Notes: generated by a model from the sequence alone, not told the origin. Positions 1-6,083 are shown, numbered from the stretch's first letter. The stretch: DNA of 6,084 nt from Patescibacteria group bacterium (GCA_018814945.1 JAHIYT010000136.1:1-6084); one strand, 5' to 3'. Program-made: numbers and translations.

Positions 1-1
1 C

Positions 2-2149
2 GAAAGGGTTGAGTTTTTTGGAACTGCCCATAGTTTAGAAAAGCGATTCAATGATGCGATGCAGGATATTAAAATTAAAACCAAAGAGGAATTGCATTTA
101 TTGCACGATGCTGTCCGTCTTGATGTTGAAACAAAAAAAGAATCTCAGGATCTTCAGGCTAAAACTGAAGAACTGGATGAAGCCTTGGATAATATGGGTG
201 TTATTGATAAGATTCAGGTTAAATATCGATTCGGGCAATATGTTGATGCAATGAACGAGTATTATTTAAATACCGACTGGCAGGCGGCGAATTTTAGGCC
301 TGCCGGTGAATATGAATTTCATATACCAATTTTCTGGCCGGATATTGAGACGAGAACAATAAGAGAAAGTCATAGACCTAAAATTGAGGCTTATGAAGCA
401 TCTGCGGATAGAGAATGGGGTATTCCAATAATCTTCCCGGATTTAGATAAAAACCAGTTCACGGAAGCCTACAAGGAAAAATCTGCTTATTTTGCAAAAA
501 GAATGGCGGATAGATTTGATGCAAAACTTAATTTTTTGCTGGATCAACCTGATACCACATTAGAAGTTTTAAAAGCCTTTAGAAAGGAAATTGAAGAGGA
601 TTATAAGAGGCTTGCTACTATGGATAAAAAGGGTGGATTAATTGATTTGAAAGACTTGCTTGGTATGGAACAACTTGCAAATCATGGGTTAGATCTTTTG
701 GCAGTTTTAAACGACAGCCACACCGGAATGGATATGCAAATGCTCGAAGCTATGCACATTATGACTCCTAATGCATTTACAGATGCAACCGGTCGTGCTG
801 CTGAAAACTTAATTGACGGAGTACTTCGAGACGGTAACGAAGCTGATTTCTTTGATATGGTAAATGCTTTAAGAGAATCACGAGGTGAAAAACCTTTAGA
901 TTCATTTTGGAGAGCAAAAAGATATTTTAAATCGGAAGTCGCAACGCGTGCTGAGGCTGGAGTGCGGGAAACAATGGAATTAATTCAGGATTTTAATAAC
1001 AAGCTTAACGGCAAGAGAATAGAAATATATGCGGGTGTAAGCCCGGAAATCCTGCAGGGAATGGTTTACAGAGAAAGAGAAAGGCTTTTAGACCGTACAA
1101 CCATACCAGAGAGTGAGCCTGAAAGACTTGTTGTAGAGTTTATGAGTACTACTCGCGAGGGCCGTGAAGCAATACTAAAAAGCAACCGCCGTGATGAGCT
1201 ATTCAAAGCTATAAAAAATATTCAAACTCATTATGATAAGGCATATAAAGATGAATATGCTGACTCTATGCCGGATAAAATTGGTGATCTTAGAACCAAT
1301 AGAAGGAATCTAGAAAAACCAACTGTTCATGACAGAGCTGCTCGCCTACAGGCCTTAATAATGCTCGCTACAGAGGCTGAGTGGGTTGTTAAAAATTTGG
1401 GCACCACAAAAGAATTTGAAGGTCAGAACGTTTTAGAAGCGCTTAATTCTGCCGAAGCGGATAAGGAAGCAATTTCACCTGGTTTAAAATTTAAAGACAC
1501 TAGAAAGGCCCATGCCGTTCCTTATAAGTCTGCGCTTTCACGTGGCGGGTTTAATGGAGCAGATTTAGCGGTTAAAGGTTTAAAAGTGTTAGCTGTATTT
1601 ACAGTTTTTGCGAATGTAGCTAATTCTATTAAAGCTGGTACCGAAGATGGTGAAGACTTTTTTGATAAGGTCGCCAAATCGGTTGGAAACATCGTGACTA
1701 ATCCGGCGGTACTTGCCGGTTCTGCAGTTGCGGTTGGTGCACATGCTTACGAGATGTATCCACAAATTAGAAATTACCCATTTGCCAGTAAGTATGGAAA
1801 GAAAGGAATTATGACTTCAATTTGGTTAGAGAGGCTTGGCGAAAAGGTTGGAAGAAATAATCTTCAGGCCTTTACTGGTGATCCTTCTGAATGGAGTGCT
1901 ATGAACGAATTAGAGGTGGGTCAAATTAAATCCTTGATGGAGAAAGCTGAGGAAAGAAATAAGGACAGACCAATTATTACAAATGAAGATATGGTAAATG
2001 CGGGGCTTGGTGACCATATAACCTCTGGACTACCAGATTCCCCTGGAACAACTCATTCAAGAGTCAGATATCTTTTTTATAAAAAGTTTTTATCAGGAGA
2101 GGAAAAACCCAATATTAATCAATTAAGGGAAATGTCTATACGGAGTTAA
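2..2149 (+). CDS. Large cysteine-free protein of unknown function, 5'-truncated by the window
   Basis: I do not recognise this protein. The frame is open from the first complete codon (position 2) to TAA at 2147-2149, giving at least 715 residues. The ATG at 59 is therefore probably an internal methionine (Met20), and the real start lies to the left. Numbered from position 2, residues about 12-65 are strongly charged and helical, with coiled-coil-like leucine spacing (L51, L58, M65). Two similar short stretches follow 33 residues apart, IPIFWPDI near 108 and IPIIFPDL near 141. A long charged, alpha-helical-looking middle ends in two moderately hydrophobic segments at about 522-541 and 568-583, which could be membrane hairpins or buried helices. 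The last 130 residues are soluble in character. No cysteine occurs anywhere in the visible part. No catalytic motif is apparent. It is co-directional with the two membrane-protein genes downstream, so a structural role in the same T4SS-like apparatus is possible. That link is positional inference only. I am confident that it is coding, but not of any function. Confidence 0.5.
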   Translation, partial: ERVEFFGTAHSLEKRFNDAMQDIKIKTKEELHLLHDAVRLDVETKKESQDLQAKTEELDEALDNMGVIDKIQVKYRFGQYVDAMNEYYLNTDWQAANFRPAGEYEFHIPIFWPDIETRTIRESHRPKIEAYEASADREWGIPIIFPDLDKNQFTEAYKEKSAYFAKRMADRFDAKLNFLLDQPDTTLEVLKAFRKEIEEDYKRLATMDKKGGLIDLKDLLGMEQLANHGLDLLAVLNDSHTGMDMQMLEAMHIMTPNAFTDATGRAAENLIDGVLRDGNEADFFDMVNALRESRGEKPLDSFWRAKRYFKSEVATRAEAGVRETMELIQDFNNKLNGKRIEIYAGVSPEILQGMVYRERERLLDRTTIPESEPERLVVEFMSTTREGREAILKSNRRDELFKAIKNIQTHYDKAYKDEYADSMPDKIGDLRTNRRNLEKPTVHDRAARLQALIMLATEAEWVVKNLGTTKEFEGQNVLEALNSAEADKEAISPGLKFKDTRKAHAVPYKSALSRGGFNGADLAVKGLKVLAVFTVFANVANSIKAGTEDGEDFFDKVAKSVGNIVTNPAVLAGSAVAVGAHAYEMYPQIRNYPFASKYGKKGIMTSIWLERLGEKVGRNNLQAFTGDPSEWSAMNELEVGQIKSLMEKAEERNKDRPIITNEDMVNAGLGDHITSGLPDSPGTTHSRVRYLFYKKFLSGEEKPNINQLREMSIRS

Positions 2150-2177
2150 TTTTAAATTTTAAATTTACAATTTTAAA
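2150..2177. repeat. Heptanucleotide repeat TTTTAAA x4 filling the spacer
   Basis: Four 7-bp units lie end to end directly after the stop codon of the upstream gene: TTTTAAA at 2150, 2157 and 2171, and the variant TTTACAA at 2164. Only six bases (2178-2183) separate the array from the next ATG, so the array is effectively the whole spacer. Extreme AT-richness makes chance repetition possible. However, the exact phase and the similarity of TTTACAA to the CTTACAA units in the next spacer argue for a related repeat. No Shine-Dalgarno sequence is present in it. Confidence 0.5.
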
Positions 2178-2183
2178 ACATAA

Positions 2184-2423
2184 ATGAGCAATTTAAGAGA
2201 AAAACCACAGGCGGGAAAAAGACCTAATAGAGCCGCAATGCCGGGTGCACAAACTCAGCCTATGCCTAATTACAGTCAAACCCCACAAAGAATGTCTTCA
2301 GATAAACAAATTCAAATCCCCAAGAAAAGAAGTGCCCTAAAAAAGGCTCTTCCATACATCGCATCCGGTGGTAGCGTTGCTGCTGCGGTTGGTGGGGTGT
2401 GGGGCTATGTGTTTTTTTCTTAA
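2184..2423 (+). CDS. Small basic protein with a single C-terminal membrane segment, unknown function
   Basis: This is a 79-residue protein I do not recognise. Residues 1-46 are hydrophilic and rich in Pro, Gln, Lys and Arg, and probably disordered. A basic cluster at 47-54 (KKRSALKK) immediately precedes one hydrophobic segment at about 56-78, which ends one residue before the stop. By the positive-inside rule this predicts a tail-anchored or N-in protein with its long tail in the cytoplasm. The membrane segment is glycine-rich (G62, G63, G70, G71, G74), a pattern compatible with close helix packing or oligomerisation. The start is the only sensible ATG. It lacks a Shine-Dalgarno motif and is preceded by an AT-rich repeat. 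The gene sits between the large unknown protein and the VirB6-like gene on the same strand, so it may be a small accessory subunit of the secretion apparatus. A T-run (2412-2418) falls in its last codons. Its size and context resemble small T4SS membrane subunits, but no family can be assigned. Confidence 0.5.
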   Translation: MSNLREKPQAGKRPNRAAMPGAQTQPMPNYSQTPQRMSSDKQIQIPKKRSALKKALPYIASGGSVAAAVGGVWGYVFFS

Positions 2424-2432
2424 TTTAATTGT

Positions 2433-2461
2433 CTGAACCACTGATTTACGCTGATTATAAT
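2433..2461 (+). promoter_or_regulatory. Possible sigma70-type promoter for the VirB6-like gene
   Basis: A perfect TATAAT lies at 2456-2461, in the 136-bp spacer upstream of the membrane-protein gene. At a 17-bp spacing the -35 position holds CTGAAC (2433-2438), matching TTGACA at only three of six bases. Transcription would begin near 2468 and leave a leader of roughly 90 nt that includes the heptamer array. The hexamer falls within a repeat unit, so it could be a by-product of that repeat. No terminator separates the 79-residue gene from this spacer, so read-through from upstream is also possible. Confidence 0.5.
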
Positions 2462-2470
2462 GATTACACT
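2441..2470. repeat. Short ~10-bp-period repeat, CTGATTTACG-like
   Basis: CTGATTTACG (2441-2450) is followed by CTGATTATAA (2451-2460) and a third, offset TGATTACAC copy (2461-2469), all preceded by GAACCA at 2435-2440. From memory, this resembles degenerate intergenic arrays built on an ACGGATTTAC-like unit after AACCAC that are seen in many bacterial genomes. I cannot check that here. The second unit contains the TATAAT described as a possible promoter element. Confidence 0.5.
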
Positions 2471-2523
2471 GAATGTCGAACTTCGAACTCCGAACATAAA
2501 TCTTACAACTTACAACTTACAAC
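2471..2523. repeat. Degenerate heptanucleotide array grading from GAACTTC to CAACTTA
   Basis: A 7-bp period runs for about 53 bp. The first half uses GAACTTC-like units (start positions 2471, 2478, 2485 and 2492), and the second half uses CAACTTA-like units (2506 and 2513, with partial units at 2499 and 2520). In another register the second half is three perfect CTTACAA copies at 2502-2522. The period is not a multiple of three and the array is not within a gene, so it is not a coding repeat. It resembles in kind the heptanucleotide short tandemly repeated sequences (STRR) known from filamentous cyanobacteria. I make no claim of common origin. Confidence 0.5.
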
Positions 2524-2559
2524 GCAATATATCTGGTCAACAGAAATAAAAATAACACA

Positions 2560-4650
2560 ATGAAATACATATCAAATATAATCAAAGGAATAATTCTAAG
2601 TTTACTTTTTGCTTCGACGCTGGCTTTGAATCTAAACGAGACGGTTACGGTTATGGTAAAACCGGACGTAAACAAAAATATTGAAGTTGCCCAAGAAATT
2701 AAGAATTATTCTTTTATTCCACAAGCTTATGCAGCGGAAGGTGATGCAACAGCTCCACAAGAAGCTTTTGACCCAAGTAAATTGATAGATAAGGTAGCTG
2801 AAATGGCTACTTATGTTCATAAACTTTTCCATCCGCTAATTAACTTCTTTTCATTTAATATAGGTAATTTTTTGGGAACGGATTATATATATGCGGATGC
2901 AATGGGAAAGATGCTTAAGAACATTTGGACCGTTAGCAGGAACTTGGTGAATATAATTTTTGTATTGATATTACTTGGCTTGGCCTTAAAGGAAATCTTT
3001 TGGATTAATGATGAAGGAAGTCAATTGAAAAAGAATTTGATTAAATTTACGTTATTACTGGTGGCTGTGAACTTTTCGTGGCTGGGTACAAAGGTAGTAT
3101 TAGATGCTGCAAATGTAGCCACCAACGTTGTATTTGCCATACCTATGGGTGTAAGTACAGCTGCTAATGATATTGAGTTTACACCTTGTACGGTAAATCC
3201 TGACGGTAAGAGCTATACTGGAATGTGTTATCCGGATACTATATTATCCCCTACTGAATCTGATTCAGGTGAATATAAATATATGAATGCTCAGGCATGT
3301 AAGGATGGAAACGTAGAAGCAAAATTTGACGCCATATATAACACTAAAAAGGAAGGGGATGATTTTGTAGTAGATACGACAGCAGACGGATATGAAGAAT
3401 ATGGTAAAACACCAACATCCGTTATCTGTTGGGATAACCTGAGCCTTACCAAATATAACAAGAACACTTCAGTAATTTACCTGACATATGGAATGGCCAG
3501 AATACAGAACCTTGTAGAATCGAGTAATTCTGGTACAAAAATTACTCAACTTGCTGTGGGAATACTTTTCTCATTACTGATACAAGTAGCGTTTACAATA
3601 TCACTACTTGCCTTGTTTATTGCTATGATAATTCGTATGGCAGTTCTGTGGGTGTTTGTAGCATTTTCACCGTTCTTGGTGCTGCTGCTATTTAGTGAAA
3701 AATTTGGTGAAGGTATTGCTGATAAATTCAGCGTTAAAGCATTCGCCAAATGGGCATTTGTACCGGTTAAAGTTGGTGCGGTATTTGCTGTTTCCTTCTT
3801 AATGGTTTCAGCCGGACAATCAATTATGGGCAAAGATGCAACCTTCTTCGAGAAGCTAGATAAAGGCGGAATCGAAATAACAACAAAAATGTATAAGATT
3901 AAATCCCTATTTATGGGTATGGATACCATTCAGGAATTCATATGGCTTCTTATTGCATTGGTGGTACTTTGGGCCGGTGTATTTGCAGTTCTTGGGGAAA
4001 TGCCTATTGTTAAGGGTATCACCGATAAGATCAATGACTACGGTACAAGTACGGCTAAATGGCTCGCCAAGTCACCGTATTGGGCGCCTATTATGCCTAT
4101 GGTGGACAAAGAGGGTAACTTTAAGCTTGGCAGTTATGAAAAGGAATATGGTCTTGCGCTTAATATACCTGAAGTTATGAGGAGATATCGCCAGGACATT
4201 ATTACTGGTGGAAATTATGCCGATATGGATAGAAAGGCAAAAGCAATTCGTGCAAATACAAATGAACAGGACAAGATAAAAACTTGGGCAGGTGTGAATG
4301 GTGCCGCTGGAATAGATGGTGCTGCAATTGCTGGCGCTTATGGCATTTCACCTCATGATGCATTAGAAATGAAGAGAGCGTTTAAAGAAGCGATTAAAAC
4401 ATCAGGACTTGAGGAACATGAGGCTGACATCGTAAGAGCAGTAGAAGACGCTGCGAGAAAGAATAAAGGCACAACTCCTCCAGGTACTGTGCCTCCGCCT
4501 ACAGGTGAGACACCACCTCCGCCTGTAACACCTGCTCCTGGTGGACCTGCTCCTGGTGGACCTGCTCCTGGTGGACCTGCTCCTGGTGGACCTGCTCCTG
4601 GTGGACCTGCTCCTGGTGGCGGAACTACTGGTGGAACTGGTGGTGTATAA
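2560..4650 (+). CDS. VirB6/TrbL-like polytopic membrane protein of a T4SS-like apparatus, with cysteine loop and PAPGG tail
   Basis: This is a 696-residue membrane protein, probably the inner-membrane channel component of a T4SS-like machine. The family assignment is by overall pattern, not by a signature motif. An N-terminal hydrophobic segment (about 10-23, after K9) acts as signal or anchor. A signal-peptidase-like AYA|AEG occurs unusually late, at 56-61. An amphipathic or re-entrant stretch (about 83-105) precedes membrane segments at about 128-147 and 160-195. A hydrophilic region of about 130 residues follows, with cysteines at 210, 223, 247 and 290. Further membrane segments lie at about 331-357, 360-378, 398-418 and 460-478. 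Residues 480-640 are charged and probably cytoplasmic. The end is Pro-rich, then six PAPGG repeats (658-687) and a Gly/Thr tail. VirB6 proteins are typically near 300 residues, so this is a much extended form. The ATG at 2560 is chosen because it places a basic residue before the hydrophobic segment; there is no Shine-Dalgarno motif, only an A-rich leader. It converges on the ATPase gene. Confidence 0.5.
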   Translation: MKYISNIIKGIILSLLFASTLALNLNETVTVMVKPDVNKNIEVAQEIKNYSFIPQAYAAEGDATAPQEAFDPSKLIDKVAEMATYVHKLFHPLINFFSFNIGNFLGTDYIYADAMGKMLKNIWTVSRNLVNIIFVLILLGLALKEIFWINDEGSQLKKNLIKFTLLLVAVNFSWLGTKVVLDAANVATNVVFAIPMGVSTAANDIEFTPCTVNPDGKSYTGMCYPDTILSPTESDSGEYKYMNAQACKDGNVEAKFDAIYNTKKEGDDFVVDTTADGYEEYGKTPTSVICWDNLSLTKYNKNTSVIYLTYGMARIQNLVESSNSGTKITQLAVGILFSLLIQVAFTISLLALFIAMIIRMAVLWVFVAFSPFLVLLLFSEKFGEGIADKFSVKAFAKWAFVPVKVGAVFAVSFLMVSAGQSIMGKDATFFEKLDKGGIEITTKMYKIKSLFMGMDTIQEFIWLLIALVVLWAGVFAVLGEMPIVKGITDKINDYGTSTAKWLAKSPYWAPIMPMVDKEGNFKLGSYEKEYGLALNIPEVMRRYRQDIITGGNYADMDRKAKAIRANTNEQDKIKTWAGVNGAAGIDGAAIAGAYGISPHDALEMKRAFKEAIKTSGLEEHEADIVRAVEDAARKNKGTTPPGTVPPPTGETPPPPVTPAPGGPAPGGPAPGGPAPGGPAPGGPAPGGGTTGGTGGV
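4531..4620 (+). repeat. 15-bp coding tandem repeat x6 (PAPGG)
   Basis: The unit CCTGCTCCTGGTGGA is repeated six times without interruption. Only the last base of the final copy differs (GGC for GGA, silent). Each copy encodes Pro-Ala-Pro-Gly-Gly, at residues 658-687 of the membrane protein. Identity even at synonymous positions, next to a Pro-rich stretch with mixed proline codons (CCA, CCG, CCT), points to recent expansion by slippage or unequal recombination. The unit is a multiple of three, so copy-number change would lengthen or shorten the tail without shifting the frame. Confidence 0.5.
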
Positions 4651-4660
4651 AAATAATCAC

Positions 4661-4690
4661 AAAAAAACCCGAGTCTTCCTCGGGTTTTTT
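4661..4690. terminator. Bidirectional rho-independent terminator between convergent genes
   Basis: CCCGAG (4668-4673) and CTCGGG (4679-4684) form a perfect 6-bp GC-rich stem around the five-base loop TCTTC. It is flanked by an A-run (4661-4667) and a T-run (4685-4690), which extend the pairing and supply a U-tract for transcripts from either direction. It begins ten bases after the stop of the VirB6-like gene. The TAA stop of the minus-strand ATPase gene (4689-4691) overlaps its T-run, so one hairpin would serve both convergent genes. Confidence 0.5.
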
Positions 4691-6083
4691 ATTTCTTTTC
4701 TTCTTCCTTCTTTTCCTCTTTTGGTGGTAATGTAGCTGCCGGTGGAGTATTGGAAACAGGTGATTTTGGAGTTTCTTTTCCTGCGGCATTTGCTACATTA
4801 TGCATTGTAGTGGCACCTACACGACGATAAATTTCCCGCTCCACAAAATCCTTCTCACGAGCGTGCTTAAGGCGGGATAGCTGTCTGAATGCCTCTGCGG
4901 CTTGCACATCTCCTTTGCTTGGATCGTAAACTGTGGACATACTGAATGATCTGGATGTTGCGTTGTCGATATTTAATTTAATGTAGGCCTGATAATTGGC
5001 TATGTTGATAAGGTCTTGTTCGCTGAATACCGGTGCGAATTCTTTCGCCATATACTCAGCGTCCTGAGCACCAATTTTGAAACACATCATAGAACCGACG
5101 TTACCAAACACAGCATCGCGAATGGTTGTGTCTTCATGACTGCCTTTTCCTCCCCCGCTCATTTTTGTAATCTGGCTAATATATTGATGAGCGATGATAA
5201 GGTCCAAGCGATACTTACGAGCTTCCGAAAGAATCGATGCGAAGGAATCGGTTACAAAGTTCTGGAATTCATCTACATATAGGTAGAAATCCAGACGTTC
5301 TTCTTCCGGAATATCAACACGACTCATAGCCGCCATTTGTAATTTGGCCACCATTATCATACCAAGAAGCTGTGCGTTCAGATCGCCAAGCTTACCCTTA
5401 GAAAGGTTACAAAGGAGGATCTTTTGGCTATCCATTACATCTCTAAAGTCGAAACCGGATTTTGTCTGACCAATGATATTACGTATTTGTGCATTGGTTA
5501 CAAATGGGCCGAATTTAGCACTGAAATATGGAATCATTTCCTGTTTTTCGCGGGCACCTGTGCTGGCCATCTCCTTTTCCCAGAATGATCTTACAACAGG
5601 ATTTTTAACCTTACTCACTTTATATTTCTGCCAAGAATCATCTGTAAATAAACGTGGCAGGTCAATTAAAGTGGCACCTTCTTCATCATCGTCCATCAGG
5701 GTTAAACAACCATTACGGAAGTAATGTTGAAGTCTTGGACCCATGATTTCTTCTCCGAACATTTTAATGAAAATAGCCAAAGCTTCCTGCGCCATAAATT
5801 CTTTTTCGTCTTGGGTGTAGGCTTCTAAAATATTCAACCCCATTGGTCTTCCTAAATCACCCGGATCAAAAATAACTATGTCATCTGCTCTTTCTCTTGG
5901 AATATGAGGGAGTACGCCTTCTACCAAATCTCCATGCGGATCAATTAAACAAGTCCCCTCTTTTTTAGCAAAGTCTTGCTTAATCATTCCTTTTAATATC
6001 GTAGATTTACCTGTACCGGACTTACCAATAATATAGAAATGACGACGGCGATCATCTTTTTTAATATGTACAGGTCTTGTTTC
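4689..6083 (-). CDS. VirD4/TraG/TraD-type (HerA/FtsK-like) T4SS coupling ATPase, N-terminus outside the window
   Basis: This is the motor or coupling ATPase of a T4SS-like system, which uses ATP to move DNA or nucleoprotein to the membrane channel. The frame stays open to the right edge, giving at least 464 residues. The methionine at 5985-5987 (Met33) is internal, because Walker A lies upstream of it. Numbered from the edge, Walker A GKSGTGKST is at 20-28, IDPHGDL at 47-53 as in TraG/TraD-type ATPases, Walker B LYVDEFQNF has catalytic D271-E272, and the IIAHQ motif with glutamine is at 296-300. The region after it (GAQDAEYMAKEFAPVF) resembles the C-terminal ATPase region of TraG/TraD proteins. 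The protein ends in a Pro/Thr-rich linker and a Lys/Glu tail (PPKEEKKEEEKK). Any N-terminal membrane anchor would be outside the window, so a soluble form cannot be excluded. VirB4 is less likely by motif context, but cannot be ruled out without the N-terminus. It is convergent with the VirB6-like gene and shares its terminator. Confidence 0.5.
   Translation of the reverse strand, partial: ETRPVHIKKDDRRRHFYIIGKSGTGKSTILKGMIKQDFAKKEGTCLIDPHGDLVEGVLPHIPRERADDIVIFDPGDLGRPMGLNILEAYTQDEKEFMAQEALAIFIKMFGEEIMGPRLQHYFRNGCLTLMDDDEEGATLIDLPRLFTDDSWQKYKVSKVKNPVVRSFWEKEMASTGAREKQEMIPYFSAKFGPFVTNAQIRNIIGQTKSGFDFRDVMDSQKILLCNLSKGKLGDLNAQLLGMIMVAKLQMAAMSRVDIPEEERLDFYLYVDEFQNFVTDSFASILSEARKYRLDLIIAHQYISQITKMSGGGKGSHEDTTIRDAVFGNVGSMMCFKIGAQDAEYMAKEFAPVFSEQDLINIANYQAYIKLNIDNATSRSFSMSTVYDPSKGDVQAAEAFRQLSRLKHAREKDFVEREIYRRVGATTMHNVANAAGKETPKSPVSNTPPAATLPPKEEKKEEEKK

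Noticed and set aside
59..61. ATG at 59 as the start of the large unknown protein
   Set aside because: The same frame is open for 19 codons upstream to the window edge with similar charged composition, and there is no ribosome binding site. The apparent 696-residue length, equal to that of the VirB6-like protein, is a coincidence of choosing this ATG.
51..254. A short plus-strand reading frame of 67 codons
   Set aside because: It overlaps the long open frame of the large unknown protein, which continues to the left edge. The translation is rich in Lys, Leu and Arg, as expected from an out-of-frame reading.
2150..2183. Rho-independent terminator after the large unknown protein
   Set aside because: TTTTAAA and TTTAAAA can pair weakly, but there is no GC-rich stem. 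The sequence is better described as a 7-bp repeat.
2471..2523. CRISPR array
   Set aside because: The units are 7 bp with no spacers of regular length, and no cas gene is present.
3546..3929. A 127-codon minus-strand reading frame
   Set aside because: It lies wholly inside the membrane segments of the VirB6-like gene, and its composition reflects the complement of hydrophobic codons. No independent start context was seen.
4541..4735. A plus-strand frame encoding repeated Asp-Leu-Leu-Leu-Val units, which looks like a membrane peptide
   Set aside because: It is the out-of-frame reading of the six 15-bp PAPGG repeats and runs across the terminator. The in-frame reading has the long gene behind it.
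5016..5724. Plus-strand frames of 83-88 codons opposite the ATPase gene
   Set aside because: The minus strand carries continuous ATPase motifs (Walker B, HQ motif) over the same bases, so these frames are antisense by-products.
5985..5987. ATG at 5987 (minus strand) as the start of the ATPase
   Set aside because: The essential Walker A motif is encoded at 6000-6026, upstream and in frame, so this methionine is internal.
2..6083. Recoded UGA (as in Gracilibacteria/Absconditabacteria)
   Set aside because: All four genes read through with the standard code and end in TAA. No in-frame TGA is needed to continue any recognised domain.
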